The notes: a model not told the origin generated them from the sequence alone. A DNA stretch of 64,000 nucleotides from Tsukamurella asaccharolytica (GCF_007858435.1 NZ_VIGW01000007.1:1-64000), one strand, 5' to 3'. Counted from the first letter of the stretch, positions 50,247-60,944 are shown. Program-made: numbers and translations.

Positions 50247-53200
50247 CTATACTGGCAGTGCGCCCAGCTCCTGCCCACGAATCCGCTGGGAGATGACTTG
50301 GGTGATGCCGTCGCCGCGCATCGACACGCCGTAGAGCGCGTCGGCTACCTCCATCGTCGGCTTCTGGTGCGTGATGACGATGAGCTGCGACTTGTCGCGC
50401 AGCTGCTCGAACAGCGAGATCAGTCGACGCAGGTTGGTGTCGTCCAAAGCCGCCTCGACCTCGTCCATCACGTAGAACGGAGACGGCCGCGCACGGAAGA
50501 TGGCGACCAGCATCGCCACGGCGGTCAGGGACTTCTCGCCGCCGGACAGCAGGGACAGGCGCTTGACCTTCTTGCCCGGCGGCCGGGCCTCGACGTCGAT
50601 GCCGGTGGTGAGCATGTCCGAAGGCTCCGTCAGGATCAGGCGTCCCTCGCCGCCGGGGAACAGGGTCTTGAACACCTCGACGAATTCGCGCTCCACGTCC
50701 ACCCAGGCCTCGGTGAACACCTGCAGGATCTTGGCGTCCACCTCCTCGACCACGCTCAGCAGGTCCTCCCGGGCCGACTTCACGTCCTCGAGCTGCGTGG
50801 AGAGGAAGTTGTAGCGCTCCTCCAACGCCGCGAACTCCTCCAGCGCCAGCGGGTTCACCCGCCCCAGCGTCGCGAGGTCCTTCTCCGCGAGCTTCAAACG
50901 TCGCTCCTGCACCGCCCGGTCGAACGGCAGGCCCTGGGGCTTCACCACCGTCTCGCCGCGCTCCCGCGCAGCCTCGTACTCCTCCAACTCCAAAGCCGAC
51001 GGAGGCAGCGGAACGTCCGGCCCGTACTCGGCCACCAGATCGTCCGGCGACATCGCGAACGACGCCACCACCTGCTCCTCGAGCTGCTCGATCCGCAGCG
51101 CCGCCTGCGCGCGCGCCACCTCGTCGCGGTGCACAGCATCCGTCAGCTGCGCCAGCCGAGCAGCGAGCGCGGTCGATTCCTGTCGCGCCACATCCAGCGC
51201 GCCGGCGCGCTGGGCACGTGATGCCTCCAGCGCGTCACGATGCGCGGCGGCACGCGTCACCGCGCGCCCCAGTCGCGAGGACACCAGTGCGGCGCCCTCC
51301 GCCACCGACGAAGCCACCGCGGCGGCAGCCAGCCGCGCCGCAGCCGCTGCCTCCGCACGCTCCCGTGCGGCCCGCTCGGCAGCGGCGGCCCGTCGAAGCC
51401 CCTCGGCCTTGCCCCGCACACCGGCCGCACGCTCCTCGGCGGTCCGGCGCGCGAGCCGGGCCTCCATCTCCACCGACCGCGCCGCAGCCAGGGCGGCCGC
51501 GGCAGCGTCTCGCTCGTCGGTCCCCACGGACACCGAGTCCTCGGGCAACGATTCGGCAAGCCGCAGGCGCTCCTCGTGCTCCACCAGCGCGGCGCGAGTC
51601 TCGTCGCGCGACGATTCGATCCGCGTACGCTGCGCCACCAGGCGCTCGGCCTCGTCGCGGGCGCTTCGCGCCGCCTGCCCGAGCCGGGCCAACTGCTCGT
51701 AGATCGCACCGAGCTGCGCATCCGACTCGTGCAGCGCCGCCAGCGCCGACTCCGTCACCTCGCGTCGCGACTCCGCCTCCGCGACCGCTCCGGCCAAGGC
51801 AGCGGAGATCGACTCCACCGATCGCCGGGTTTCCCCCAGCGTCGCCTCGGCCGCGTCGATCGACTTCTGCACCTCCAGCGTCGACTGCCGCGCCGCGGAA
51901 CCGCCGGTCAACACCCCGTGGGAGATCACGTCACCGTCGGACGTGACGGCCCGCAGCTCGGGCCGCTCGGCGACCACGTCCATCGCCTCCGGCACGGAGC
52001 GCACGAGCACGTACCCCGCCAGCGCCGCGGAGACCGCCCCCTCCAGCTCCGACGGTGCCTCCACGCACGACACGGCCCAGACGGCACCGTCGGGCAGGGG
52101 GCCCGAGGGCACGGTGCCGGGCGCGACGCCCTCGACGACGACGGACGCCCGCCCGCCGTCGGCGTCCCGCAGCTTGTCGATGGCCGAAACGGCCAGATTC
52201 CGAGAGCCCGCCGCGACGGCCTCCGCCACCGGGCCCAGCGCCACCGCCACGGCCTTCTCGTAGCCGGCCCGGATCGACAGCCGCGAGGCCACCGCGGCGG
52301 TCACCCCGTCGACGTGCTCGACGACCCAGGCGGCACCGTCGCCCCGGTCCAGGTTCATCGACAACGCCTCGATGCGCGCCACCAGCGACGCGACCTTCTG
52401 CTCCGCCTCGCGCTCCGACGCCCGCAACTCCTCCACCCGCGCCTGGGCGGCGTGCAGGGCCGCGGAACTGCGCTCGTGGTGCTCGTCGAGCGAGGCCTCA
52501 GAGGAGTCGAGCTCGGCGATCTGCCCCTGGACCTGCTCGAACTCGGCTTCGGCGGCCTCGGCGCGCTCCACGGCCTCGGCAATAGCCGCCGTCAGCCGGC
52601 CGGACTCGGACTCCACGGACTCCGCCCGGGTGCGCAGGGTCTCCACCTGGCCCGCGAGGCGCGCGAGCCCTTCCCGACGGTCCGCGATCGCCGCCACCGC
52701 GGCCATGTGCGCCTTCTCGGCGTCCCGGGCCGCCTCCTCGCGCGACGCGAGCTCCTCGGTGGCCTCCTCGAGGATCATGGCCGCCTCCTCGAGGGCCTCC
52801 ATGAGCTCGGCCTCCTCCTCGGCGACGCGCTCGGCCTCGGCGTCCAGCTCGTCGGGATCGCGGCCCGGAGCGTGCTGGACGGGCTCGGAGAGCAGGCGAG
52901 CACGCTCGGAGGCGATGCGCTCCGTCGACGAGACGCGCTCGGCGAGCGCGGAGAGCGAGAACCAGCCCTCGCCCGCGGCCTTCACCGCCGGATCGAGCTC
53001 AGCAACGGCCTCGGAGTGCGAGGCGACCAGCGCGTTCGCCTCGTCCAACTGCTCCGCCACGAGATTCTGCTCGGCTCGCACCGCCGCCTCGTTACCGCTC
53101 TGATCGGCCAGCTCGGCGCGCCGCCGCACCAGGTCGTCGGCAGCCAGCCGCAGGCGGGCGTCACGAAGGTCGGCCTGAATGGTCTGCGCGCGACGGGCCA

Positions 53201-53831
53201 CCTCGGCCTGCCGCCCCAGCGGCTTGAGCTGGCGGCGCAGCTCCGTCGTGAGGTCGGTGAGGCGCGCCAGGTTGGCCTGCATCGAGTCGAGCTTGCGGAC
53301 CGCCTTCTCCTTGCGGCGGCGGTGCTTGAGCACGCCGGCCGCCTCCTCGATGAAGGCGCGACGTTCCTCGGGCTTGGACTCGAGGATCGCAGCGAGCTGC
53401 CCTTGGCCGACGATGACGTGCATCTCGCGGCCGATGCCGGAGTCCGAGAGCAACTCCTGCACGTCCATGAGGCGCGCCTTGGTGCCGTTGATCTCGTACT
53501 CGCCGGCGCCGTCGCGGAACATGCGGCGCGTGATGGAGACTTCGGAGTAGTCGATGGGCAGCGCACCGTCGGAGTTGTCGATGGTGAGCGTGACCTCGGC
53601 GCGGCCCAGCGGTGCGCGGCCGGAGGTGCCGGCGAAAATGACGTCCTCCATCTTGCCGCCGCGCAGGCCCTTGGCGCCCTGCTCCCCCATCACCCAGCGC
53701 AGCGCGTCGAGGATGTTCGACTTACCCGAGCCGTTGGGCCCGACGACACAGGTGATGCCCGGTTCGAGGCGCAGAGTCGTCGCCGAAGCGAAGGACTTGA
53801 AGCCCTTCAGTGTCAGCGACTTGAGATACAC
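50247..53831 (-). CDS. smc: Chromosome partition protein SMC
   Basis: This ATPase of 1194 residues compacts and segregates the chromosome with ScpA/ScpB. N-terminal Walker [10 protein letters not shown] (residues 31-39) and C-terminal signature [15 protein letters not shown] with Walker [14 protein letters not shown] form the split head. Two long coiled coils (about 170-480 and 660-1000) flank a hinge (about 500-640: [13 protein letters not shown] ... GVLTGGSA). The start is GTG. Length and layout are normal. The usual neighbour acyP is upstream but separated by three accessory genes; ftsY does not follow. Confidence 0.97.
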   Translation of the reverse strand: MYLKSLTLKGFKSFASATTLRLEPGITCVVGPNGSGKSNILDALRWVMGEQGAKGLRGGKMEDVIFAGTSGRAPLGRAEVTLTIDNSDGALPIDYSEVSITRRMFRDGAGEYEINGTKARLMDVQELLSDSGIGREMHVIVGQGQLAAILESKPEERRAFIEEAAGVLKHRRRKEKAVRKLDSMQANLARLTDLTTELRRQLKPLGRQAEVARRAQTIQADLRDARLRLAADDLVRRRAELADQSGNEAAVRAEQNLVAEQLDEANALVASHSEAVAELDPAVKAAGEGWFSLSALAERVSSTERIASERARLLSEPVQHAPGRDPDELDAEAERVAEEEAELMEALEEAAMILEEATEELASREEAARDAEKAHMAAVAAIADRREGLARLAGQVETLRTRAESVESESGRLTAAIAEAVERAEAAEAEFEQVQGQIAELDSSEASLDEHHERSSAALHAAQARVEELRASEREAEQKVASLVARIEALSMNLDRGDGAAWVVEHVDGVTAAVASRLSIRAGYEKAVAVALGPVAEAVAAGSRNLAVSAIDKLRDADGGRASVVVEGVAPGTVPSGPLPDGAVWAVSCVEAPSELEGAVSAALAGYVLVRSVPEAMDVVAERPELRAVTSDGDVISHGVLTGGSAARQSTLEVQKSIDAAEATLGETRRSVESISAALAGAVAEAESRREVTESALAALHESDAQLGAIYEQLARLGQAARSARDEAERLVAQRTRIESSRDETRAALVEHEERLRLAESLPEDSVSVGTDERDAAAAALAAARSVEMEARLARRTAEERAAGVRGKAEGLRRAAAAERAARERAEAAAAARLAAAAVASSVAEGAALVSSRLGRAVTRAAAHRDALEASRAQRAGALDVARQESTALAARLAQLTDAVHRDEVARAQAALRIEQLEEQVVASFAMSPDDLVAEYGPDVPLPPSALELEEYEAARERGETVVKPQGLPFDRAVQERRLKLAEKDLATLGRVNPLALEEFAALEERYNFLSTQLEDVKSAREDLLSVVEEVDAKILQVFTEAWVDVEREFVEVFKTLFPGGEGRLILTEPSDMLTTGIDVEARPPGKKVKRLSLLSGGEKSLTAVAMLVAIFRARPSPFYVMDEVEAALDDTNLRRLISLFEQLRDKSQLIVITHQKPTMEVADALYGVSMRGDGITQVISQRIRGQELGALPV

Positions 53832-53856
53832 GAAACGCCAGTTTAGGCGGTGCCCC

Positions 53857-54315
53857 TCAGAGGACCGCCATCGCCACGATCAGACCGAGCGCAACGTGCG
53901 ACGCGGCGATCACGCGGGCCTGCGGTAGGAAGACATCGGAGTACATGAGCTCCTCCATGTCGACGCCGGTGACCAGGTCGAGCACCCGCACCGAGACGAT
54001 CTGCGCGACGATGCCGACCACGCCGTAGACCAGCGAGTAGATGACGCCGTCCAGCAGATTGCCGCCGCCGGTGTAGTTGGCGTAGATCGCGACGACGATG
54101 ATGAACGCCATCGAGATCATGCCCGCGGCGGTGATGTAGGTGGCGTTGGGCTTGCCGGCCTTCACCAGGTCGCGCAGCTTGCCGGGGGTGGAGAGATCCA
54201 CGGCGTAGAAGCCGACCACCATGAGCAGCAGGCCGACGAGGGCGTACAAGCAGATCGCGCCGATGCCCTTGCCCAGAGTGCCCAGGTCCGCGGCGGCGAG
54301 GAGGGTCGTATTCAT
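53857..54315 (-). CDS. DUF350 membrane protein (YjfL-like)
   Basis: This protein of 152 residues has four hydrophobic helices (about 15-40, 62-82, 90-110 and 130-150). The motif [17 protein letters not shown] in the first half is typical of DUF350, which is found with glutathionylspermidine-synthase-like ligases and DUF1190 proteins, for example in the E. coli yjf/ygi loci. Overlaps the ligase gene by 4 bases (ATGA). Function unknown. Confidence 0.85.
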   Translation of the reverse strand: MNTTLLAAADLGTLGKGIGAICLYALVGLLLMVVGFYAVDLSTPGKLRDLVKAGKPNATYITAAGMISMAFIIVVAIYANYTGGGNLLDGVIYSLVYGVVGIVAQIVSVRVLDLVTGVDMEELMYSDVFLPQARVIAASHVALGLIVAMAVL

Positions 54316-55517
54316 GATGCGGTCGTGCCTTTCGGGGTGATGCGGTGCGGGATGAAGGCGGCACCGTCGTCGGTGATGAGGCCGGAGGTCTCGCGGATGC
54401 CGATGCCGGCGGCCTCGTCGCCGACGACCCAGGCGCCGATCACGGGACGGTAGCCGTCGAATTCGGGAAGCGGGTCGAACAACTGGTACACGTAGCCCTC
54501 GGCGCCGTAGACGCCGCCGGTGGAGGTCTCGCGGCCCTCGTCGACGATCGTGAGGTTCGCGCCCTCCCGCCCGAGCTTGGGCTTCTTCACGTACTCGGTG
54601 AGGAAGCCGGGGCTGTCGATGAAGGCGGGCAACAGGTTCGGATGGTCGGGGTACATCTCCCACAGCACCGCGAGGATCGCCTTGTTGGAGAGGATCGCCT
54701 TCCACAACGGCTCGATCCACGTGGTGGCGGGGATCGATTCGACGACCCGCTTACCGAAGTCGTCCTCGAGGATCCACTCCCACGGGTAGAGCTTGAACAC
54801 CGCATTGATCGGAGCGTCCTCGAGATCGACGAAGGTCTTGAGGTCGTGGTCCCAGCCGATGTCCTCGATGGGCAGGCCGACGGTGTCGAACCCGGCCTCG
54901 GCGGCCGTCTCCTGCAGGTAGCCGGTGGTCACGTGGTCCTCGCCGGTCGCGTCGGCGCCGGACCAGGCGAAGTGCAGCTCCGACGGCGGGATGACGCCCC
55001 GAACCTCGCCCCAGCGGGCGACGAGCGACTCGTGCAGCGAGTTCCACTGGTCGTAGCCGCCCTCGTCCCAGGAGCGCTTGTCCGGCGCCGTGTCTTGGAA
55101 CCAGTACCACTGCACCACAGCGGCTTCCAGCAGCGAGGTGGGCGTATCGGCGTTGTACTCCAGGAGCTTCGCGGGCCGCCGGCCGTCGTAGCGCAGGTCG
55201 AAGCGGCCGTAGACGTGCGGGTCCTGCCGCTTCCACGACTCCTCGATCGCGCCCCACGCCCACTCGGGGATGCCGAAGTCGGCGTACCGCTCCGTGAGGA
55301 TCACGTTCTCGACGGCCTTGAGACACATCGAGTGCAGCACCTCGACCTGGGCCTCCAGGGCGAGAACCTCGTCCATGTCGAACTCGTAGAACACGGACTC
55401 GTCCCAGTAGTTCCGGCTGCCGCCGGCACCGTCGCGCGCGGGGGTGCCGAACACCAGGCCCTGCGATTCGACGGTCCGCTGCCACCCCTCGCGGGGCGTG
55501 CCCCGCATGCGGCGCAT
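54312..55517 (-). CDS. Glutathionylspermidine synthase-like ATP-grasp ligase (YjfC/YgiC type)
   Basis: This 401-residue protein is the amidoligase-type ATP-grasp domain of the GSP_synth family: YGRFDLRYDGRRPAKLLEYNADTPTSLLEAAVVQ, KLYPWEWILEDDFGK and KPKLGREGANL are characteristic nucleotide- and Mg-binding regions. It would form an amide bond between a carboxylate and an amine. The substrate is unlikely to be glutathione, because Mycobacteriales use mycothiol instead. The ATG at 55517 overlaps the stop of the upstream gene (TGATG). It belongs to a three-gene set with DUF1190-like and DUF350 proteins. Confidence 0.9.
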   Translation of the reverse strand: MRRMRGTPREGWQRTVESQGLVFGTPARDGAGGSRNYWDESVFYEFDMDEVLALEAQVEVLHSMCLKAVENVILTERYADFGIPEWAWGAIEESWKRQDPHVYGRFDLRYDGRRPAKLLEYNADTPTSLLEAAVVQWYWFQDTAPDKRSWDEGGYDQWNSLHESLVARWGEVRGVIPPSELHFAWSGADATGEDHVTTGYLQETAAEAGFDTVGLPIEDIGWDHDLKTFVDLEDAPINAVFKLYPWEWILEDDFGKRVVESIPATTWIEPLWKAILSNKAILAVLWEMYPDHPNLLPAFIDSPGFLTEYVKKPKLGREGANLTIVDEGRETSTGGVYGAEGYVYQLFDPLPEFDGYRPVIGAWVVGDEAAGIGIRETSGLITDDGAAFIPHRITPKGTTAS

Positions 55518-56341
55518 CAGGAGCCGCTCGATCCGGAGCCGCCCTTGGAGCTGCCGCCCTTGCTGCCGGTGCCGAGGCCGCCACGGTCGATGTTCTTGCC
55601 GCTGGAGCCGCTGTTGCTGCCGGCATTGGTCCCGCCGCCGGACCCTCCCGACCGCGATCCCGCGGCGGGCGGCGCCGGCTTGCTCGCCGCGTTGGTCTGG
55701 CCGTTGGAGCCGAAGGAGGTGGCCTTCGCCGGGTCCACGTCGCCGCCCGAGGAGGTGCGGAACGCGGTGTTCGGTGGCCGGTCGTAGCTGCCGCCGGTGA
55801 CGCGGCCATTGTTGTACGCGCCGCCGTAGTTGTACCGGTAACTCATGCCGTTGAGGAAGATGAACCCGGTCACCGGGTTGTAGGTGCCGCGCGAGCAGTA
55901 GTCGTCGGACACGACCTGATCGCCGTCGACGGTACAGTACGCCGTCTGCGTGTTCACGTTCTGCGCGTTGTTGTTGTTGGGGATCGCGACGTAGAGCAGC
56001 GCGATCGCGCCCACCACGCCGACGCCGACGCCGGCGCCGATCATCTGCTTCCGGCGGCGGCTCTTCTTCGCGGCTGCGGCCGCGGCTTCGGCCGCCTCGC
56101 GCTCCTCGTCCTCGGCGCGCTGACGTTGCGCCCGCTGCCGGGCGCGAGCCTCCGCCACCGTCTCCGGGCGGGCCTGCGTGTTCTCGTCCTGCCGTCGCAT
56201 TCGCCCCGGCCGCCGAGGAGGCTCCTCGGCGGTGTCGGGCAGGTTGACCTGGGGAGGGAGGCCGGGCACGGACGGCAGGTAGTTCGACTCCGGCCCGGGG
56301 ATGTCGCCCACCGGGCGGTTCTCAGGGATGGGCGGCTGCAT
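55517..56341 (-). CDS. DUF1190/YgiB-like membrane-anchored protein
   Basis: This protein of 274 residues has a long basic/acidic cytoplasmic N-terminus with an Ala/Glu/Arg-rich coil (residues about 55-95), a membrane helix (about 100-120) and a Gly/Ser-rich extracytoplasmic tail with AYCTVDGDQVVSDDYC. The tail is rich in Gly, Ser and Asn and ends GGSGSSGS. Similarity to DUF1190 is weak; the call rests mainly on the partner genes (GSP ligase and DUF350), which accompany DUF1190 proteins in other bacteria. Three bases separate it from acyP. Confidence 0.55.
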   Translation of the reverse strand: MQPPIPENRPVGDIPGPESNYLPSVPGLPPQVNLPDTAEEPPRRPGRMRRQDENTQARPETVAEARARQRAQRQRAEDEEREAAEAAAAAAKKSRRRKQMIGAGVGVGVVGAIALLYVAIPNNNNAQNVNTQTAYCTVDGDQVVSDDYCSRGTYNPVTGFIFLNGMSYRYNYGGAYNNGRVTGGSYDRPPNTAFRTSSGGDVDPAKATSFGSNGQTNAASKPAPPAAGSRSGGSGGGTNAGSNSGSSGKNIDRGGLGTGSKGGSSKGGSGSSGS

Positions 56342-56344
56342 GCC

Positions 56345-56626
56345 TCACCTCTCCTCGAACGACGGGAGCCCGCCTCGTGCGGGCCCGAACAGTTCCACGA
56401 CCAGATCGACCCGGCCCGGAGTGCGACCCGACCACAGTCGTTGCAGCAAAGTCTCGCATGTGGCGCGGTCCCCCTCGACCACGACCCGCACACGCCCGTC
56501 CGGCTGATTGGCGGCGTAACCGGGCAGGCCGAGTTCCAGGGCCTGCGTCTTCGTCCAGTACCGGAAGCCGACGCCCTGCACGCGACCGTGCACCCACGCC
56601 GTCATCCGGGCCTGTTCGTCGGGCAC
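56345..56626 (-). CDS. acyP: Acylphosphatase
   Basis: This small enzyme of 93 residues has the signature WVHGRVQGVGFRYWT (catalytic Arg) and YAANQPDGRVRVVVEGD (with the usual catalytic Asn). It hydrolyses acyl phosphates. The GTG at 56626 is preferred because GGAG lies 6 bases before it, 2 bases after the osmC stop. In M. tuberculosis acyP also sits close to smc and an OsmC-like gene. Confidence 0.92.
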   Translation of the reverse strand: MPDEQARMTAWVHGRVQGVGFRYWTKTQALELGLPGYAANQPDGRVRVVVEGDRATCETLLQRLWSGRTPGRVDLVVELFGPARGGLPSFEER

Positions 56627-56628
56627 GG

Positions 56629-57066
56629 CTACTCCGACGTGATGTCGAGATTGACCGTGGTGCCGGCCTTGAGCGTGCGGCCGACGGTGCACACCTGGTC
56701 GACGGCGCGACGCGCCACCGTGATCAGCCGTTCCCGACCCGCCTCGTCGAGCTCGGAGAGGTCCAGCTCGAGGATCTCGTTGAGCTCGGGGTAGGTCTCG
56801 CTCTCCCGGTCGGCGTCGCCGGAGACACGGACCGTTGCGTCGTAGTCGTCGCCGAGGCGGCGGGCCAGCACGTGGTCGGTGGACATGCCGCTGCACGCTG
56901 CGAGGGCGATCTTGAGGAGTTCACCCGGCGTGAACACGCCCTCGACGTCCACCGAGCCCACCAGCACCTCCGCGCCACGCGAGCTGCGCCCGGTGTAGCG
57001 GCGTACGCCCGTGCGCTCGACCCAGAGTTCGGTGGACGGTGCCTGCGCGTTCGTGTCGTCGGCCAT
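56629..57066 (-). CDS. OsmC/Ohr-family protein
   Basis: This protein of 145 residues has the two redox cysteines of the family (LAACSGMSTDH and VDQVCTVGRTL), so it probably reduces organic hydroperoxides. It matches Rv2923c in position relative to acyP and smc. It starts ATG at 57066, with a 91-base gap to the divergent membrane protein gene. Confidence 0.9.
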   Translation of the reverse strand: MADDTNAQAPSTELWVERTGVRRYTGRSSRGAEVLVGSVDVEGVFTPGELLKIALAACSGMSTDHVLARRLGDDYDATVRVSGDADRESETYPELNEILELDLSELDEAGRERLITVARRAVDQVCTVGRTLKAGTTVNLDITSE

Positions 57067-57157
57067 GCCCCCAATCTACGTCAGAACCGTCTGCGACCTG
57101 CGTCCGGCGGCGCGGGCGGGCCGTCGCTCCCGGCGGACGACCGGTAGCGTTGGGCGC

Positions 57158-57697
57158 ATGCGTGCGCGGTGGTGGTCGTTCCTCGGCACCGTCCTCGCCT
57201 ATGCGGCCGCCGCGGCGTGGGCGGCGATCTCGGGGCCCGACCCGTTCCCCACGCACTTCGGCCTGTCCGGCCAGCCGGACTCGTGGACCCCGCGCGCGGA
57301 GGCCGTGCCGCTCCACGCGGCGATCACGGCCGGCATCGCCGTCCTGTTCGCCGGCCTTGCGCTCGCGGCGCCGCGGATCCCGGCGCGGATCGTCAACACC
57401 CCGCGGCGCGACTATTGGCTCGCGCCGGAGCACCGGCCCGCCTTCGACGCGATCGTCTCCGGCTTCCTGCTCTGGATCGGCGGTCTGATCCTGGTCCTGC
57501 AGGCCGCGACCATCGTGGTCACGATCATCGACCCCGCGGAGACCGCCGCCAAGTCGACGATCACGTTCCTCTTCGTCGTCTCGCTGGTGGGCTCGATCGG
57601 CTACCTGATCTGGCTGCTCACCCATCCGCCGAAGCGGTCCACGACGACGGCGCGGGGCGTCCGTCCGAAGCGATCAGGGAATCGTTCGCGGCGGTAG
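57158..57697 (+). CDS. DUF1648-like membrane protein
   Basis: This protein of 179 residues has four hydrophobic segments (about 5-22, 50-70, 100-125 and 136-158) and the DUF1648-like motif PDPFPTHFGLSGQPDSWTPR. Function unknown. A frameshifted paralogue follows at 58251. The ATG at 57158 is chosen because earlier frames overlap the osmC promoter region. Confidence 0.7.
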   Translation: MRARWWSFLGTVLAYAAAAAWAAISGPDPFPTHFGLSGQPDSWTPRAEAVPLHAAITAGIAVLFAGLALAAPRIPARIVNTPRRDYWLAPEHRPAFDAIVSGFLLWIGGLILVLQAATIVVTIIDPAETAAKSTITFLFVVSLVGSIGYLIWLLTHPPKRSTTTARGVRPKRSGNRSRR

Positions 57698-57707
57698 TGT
57701 CGCCCGC

Positions 57708-58130
57708 ATGAGCGCCTCCACGGAAACCGGCCCCTTCTTCCACGGCACCACCGCAGACCTGCAGCCCGGCGACCTGCTCAGCGCGGGGTTCGTCTCGAAC
57801 TACCGACCCGACGTGGTGATGAACCACATCTACTTCACCGCTCTGCGCGACGGTGCCGGGCTCGCTGCGGAGCTCGCCTCCGAGCTCAAGTCCGACGGTG
57901 CCGCCCCGCGCGTCTACGAGGTCGAGCCCACCGGCGCTTTCGAGGACGACCCCAACGTGACCGATAAGAAGTTCCCCGGCAACCCCACCCGCTCGTACCG
58001 CAGCACCGAGCCGCTGCGCGTCGTCGCCGAGGTGACCGATTGGACCCGGCTCACGCCCGAGGCGCTGCAGATGTGGCGCGACACCCTGATCTCGAAGGCC
58101 CCGACCGACCGCGGCGAGATCATCAACTGA
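57708..58130 (+). CDS. arr: Rifampin ADP-ribosyltransferase Arr
   Basis: This 140-residue enzyme transfers ADP-ribose from NAD to rifamycins and inactivates them. The Arr-specific FFHGTTADLQPGDLLSAGF, NHIYFTALRDGAG and VEPTGAFEDDPNVTDKKFPGNPTRSYRS are almost unchanged from characterised Arr proteins, including the NAD-binding His and Asp. It is 10 bases after the DUF1648 gene. No other resistance gene, integron or insertion sequence is adjacent. Confidence 0.95.
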   Translation: MSASTETGPFFHGTTADLQPGDLLSAGFVSNYRPDVVMNHIYFTALRDGAGLAAELASELKSDGAAPRVYEVEPTGAFEDDPNVTDKKFPGNPTRSYRSTEPLRVVAEVTDWTRLTPEALQMWRDTLISKAPTDRGEIIN

Positions 58131-58250
58131 TCCCCCGGCAGGGCGACGCACCAGACCCCGGTTCGGTTCCGCTCGCCGGGTGATTGTGAACATCCCTCTA
58201 GTCGGTGTGGGGGACACACGATCACCGCGGTCGGTTCGTAGCGTGACCGC

Positions 58251-58787
58251 ATGCAGAAACAGTGGGGCTGTTCATCGGCGCGGTGGGGTTCTACGTAGCG
58301 ACGCTCGGGTTGACCTACGTGGCCGGGCCTGATCCGTATCCGCGGACGTACTCGGGAGGCCGCGTCTCGACGTGGATGTCGCGCAGCGCGTTCGTCGAGA
58401 ATCAACTCGTGTCGGCCGCGATCGCACTCGGGTTCGGCATGATTCGTTCCCTTGTCCCTGTGGCGACCATCGTTCCGAAGGCGGGAGTACCGCGCTTACT
58501 GGTCGGCCCACCTGCCGGAATACCGACGCATCAGGACGAGGATGTGGCTGCGTGCCGCCTCCATCTGCGCGATCGGAGTCGGGCTCGCGTATCTCGCAGC
58601 CGTCGTACTTCCTTCTTCGACGGTCGGACGCACCGTTCTCACATGGGTGATCGTCGTGGCGCTGTTCGTGGAGATCTTCCGCGGAGTGTGGCCGCTGCGG
58701 CTCACACGAGAACAGCGAGCGAACGCGGCTCCCCCACCTAGCGGTGCGTCGGAGCCTGCGAACGGCGCGTGGCCTCCGCGCCCCTGA
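58251..58787 (+). pseudogene. DUF1648-like membrane protein, frameshifted
   Basis: The first part (frame of 58262: GLFIGAVGFYVATLGLTYVAGPDPYPRTYS) and the second part (frame of 58452: REYRAYWSAHLPEYRRIRTRMW ... GVGLAYLAAVVLPSSTVGR) match consecutive segments of the intact gene at 57158, in different reading frames. The switch falls at about 58450-58490. Even the start is doubtful: the ATG at 58251 is out of frame with the first part. It is either a decaying duplicate or a sequencing error. Confidence 0.65.
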
Positions 58788-58942
58788 TCACCGGGTATTC
58801 TCCGAAACGCATCGGTCGGCGCTGGGATGTCCAGCGGGACAGCGCATGAAGTGCGCCTCCACGCCCGAGAGCAGTCCGACCGAGACCGGGGGTTGAGCGT
58901 CACGCGAGTCAGCACGCCTCGGTATCGGTACCGTAGGAAAGT

Positions 58943-60175
58943 ATGAACGTCACGACTGCGGGCGTCACCCGGGACCGGCCTGCCGGCGCCGCGGTCCGTA
59001 CCGTCCTGGGGTCCGACTCGTGGCTGCGGCACCGCCGAGTGCTGGTCGATACGGCCCTCGCCGCCGGTGTGTTCTTGTACAACGCCCCTATCGTGCCGGC
59101 GTACGCCGACGGCGCATCGAATGTCGCTGCGCTCCTGGTGGTGTCCGGAGCGCTCTGCGGTTCGTATCTCCTCCGACACCGCCATCCAACTGCGGTACTC
59201 GCCGTCATGCTCCTCGCGGCTTCCATCCAGGTGCTCCTGGGAACGCCGCTCCTGGTGGCGGACGTCATGCTGCTGTTCGGCGTCGGCAATCTCGCTGCAC
59301 GCCGGAGTTGGACAACATCGATCGCCGGCGCCGCTCTCGCTCTCGCCTGGCTCCTGGTGGCGACGGTCCCCCAACTCGGTAGAGACGTTCTGGATGTCGG
59401 ACAGCTCGGAGTGCTCGTGGTCATCACCCTGTGGGCGTGGACCTGGGGCGTACTCGTCCGCACCCGGCAGCAGAACCTCGACGCCCTGCGGGAGCGGGCG
59501 GAGCAGGCCGAACGCCGCCGCGACGCCGAGGCGAGGATCGCCGTCGCGGACGAGCGGGCGCGGATCGCCCGCGAGATACACGACGTCGTATCGCACGGAC
59601 TGAGCGTCGTCGTGCTGATGTCCGACGGCGCCGCCGCGAAAGTCGATACCGAGCCCGCCCGGGCGAAGACGGCGATGCTGCACGTTCGCGACACCGGCCG
59701 AACCGCACTGGCCGACATGCGAAGGATGCTCGGGGTGCTCCGGCAGGACGAACCGGGTTCCCGGGCGCCGCAGCCGGGGATCGCACATCTCGATGCGCTG
59801 ATCGAGCACTCCCGGGTCGCCGGCTTGCCGGCAAGGCTCACGGTGCACGGCGACCCGGCTACCCTCTCGGACGGGCTCGGCCTCACCACGTATCGACTGG
59901 TGCAGGAATCTCTGACGAACGCCCACAAACACGCCGGGCCCGACGTGACGCGCGTCGACGTCCAGCTCGTCGTCGGCTCGGACGACGTCGAGATTCGCAT
60001 CACCGACGACGGACGAGGGCCGTCCGCGCATCCGGAACCCTTCAGCCGCGGACACGGCCTGGACGGCATGCGAGAGCGGGTGGCCGCCCATGGCGGTGCG
60101 TTGCGCGCGGGTCCTCGCGGATCCGGTGGGTTCGAAGTGATCGTGGTGTTGCCGCGGAGCGGAGATGCACAGTGA
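58943..60175 (+). CDS. NarL-type sensor histidine kinase
   Basis: This 410-residue kinase has a membrane domain of about 5-6 helices (residues 33-175), a short coil, and a HisKA_3 dimerisation domain with the phosphorylated His213 in [14 protein letters not shown], then an ATPase domain ([40 protein letters not shown]). It pairs with the response regulator whose GTG overlaps its stop by 4 bases. The intramembrane-sensing layout and the downstream ABC transporter resemble antibiotic-sensing cell-envelope systems of Firmicutes and actinobacteria. Signal unknown. Confidence 0.92.
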   Translation: MNVTTAGVTRDRPAGAAVRTVLGSDSWLRHRRVLVDTALAAGVFLYNAPIVPAYADGASNVAALLVVSGALCGSYLLRHRHPTAVLAVMLLAASIQVLLGTPLLVADVMLLFGVGNLAARRSWTTSIAGAALALAWLLVATVPQLGRDVLDVGQLGVLVVITLWAWTWGVLVRTRQQNLDALRERAEQAERRRDAEARIAVADERARIAREIHDVVSHGLSVVVLMSDGAAAKVDTEPARAKTAMLHVRDTGRTALADMRRMLGVLRQDEPGSRAPQPGIAHLDALIEHSRVAGLPARLTVHGDPATLSDGLGLTTYRLVQESLTNAHKHAGPDVTRVDVQLVVGSDDVEIRITDDGRGPSAHPEPFSRGHGLDGMRERVAAHGGALRAGPRGSGGFEVIVVLPRSGDAQ

Positions 60176-60840
60176 CGGTGCGGGTGGTGCTGGTCGATGA
60201 CCAGGAGCTGGTCCGGAAGGGCATGACGATGGTGTTGGAAGGCCAACCCGGCATCGCCGTCGTGGGCGAGGCCGACGACGGCACCACGGCACTGGACCTG
60301 CTGACGCGCATCGAGACCGACGTGGTGGTGATGGATGTCCGGATGCCGCACATGAGCGGTGTCGAGACCACACGCCGACTCCGCGCCCGCGAAGGCGCAC
60401 CGAAAGTGCTGATCCTGACCACTTTCGACCTGGACGAATACGCGTACGACGCGCTTCAGGCCGGCGCCTCGGGATTCCTGCTCAAGGACACGCCGGTCGC
60501 GGAAGTGGCAGCGGCCATCAGACACATCGACGCAGGCGACGCCGTCGTCGCACCCAGCACGACCCGACGGCTACTCGACCATTTCACTCGATCGCGGCCG
60601 AGGAACGCCGTGTCCGACGCGCAGGTGCGGATCGGCGACCTGACGCGGCGGGAGCACGAAGTCCTCGGGCTCGTCGCACGGGGACTCTCGAACGCCGAGA
60701 TCGCTGCGGAACTCGTCGTCGCCGAAGGGACCGTGAAGGTGCATGTCGGGCGGATCCTGGCGAAGTTGAACCTCCGTGATCGCGTGCAGGCCGTAGTTCT
60801 CGCGTACGAGAGCGGGTTCGTGGACGCACGCGGGCGCTGA
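60172..60840 (+). CDS. NarL/LuxR-family response regulator
   Basis: This 222-residue regulator has a receiver domain with phosphorylated Asp55 ([12 protein letters not shown]) and the Lys of GFLLKD, plus a C-terminal LuxR HTH ([36 protein letters not shown]). It starts with GTG overlapping the kinase stop. A dyad just downstream is a probable binding site that would control the ABC genes. Confidence 0.95.
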   Translation: MTVRVVLVDDQELVRKGMTMVLEGQPGIAVVGEADDGTTALDLLTRIETDVVVMDVRMPHMSGVETTRRLRAREGAPKVLILTTFDLDEYAYDALQAGASGFLLKDTPVAEVAAAIRHIDAGDAVVAPSTTRRLLDHFTRSRPRNAVSDAQVRIGDLTRREHEVLGLVARGLSNAEIAAELVVAEGTVKVHVGRILAKLNLRDRVQAVVLAYESGFVDARGR

Positions 60841-60867
60841 CGGCGCATCGCGCGGCTTGCCGTGCCA

Positions 60868-60900
60868 CCTATGCCGCGAGGCATAGGCGAAAGATATGCC
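60868..60900. promoter_or_regulatory. Probable response-regulator operator before the ABC transporter
   Basis: CCTATGCC-GCGA-GGCATAGG (60868-60887) is a perfect 8-bp dyad with a 4-base centre, and a third half-site TATGCC follows at 60895-60900. It lies 45-77 bases before the ABC ATPase ATG. The GCGA centre would also make a stable RNA tetraloop, so a hairpin terminator for the regulator gene is the alternative. Confidence 0.55.
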
Positions 60901-60944
60901 CGCAGCGAGACGATCGACGAGGGCCCGCCGGTGAGAGTTGATGC

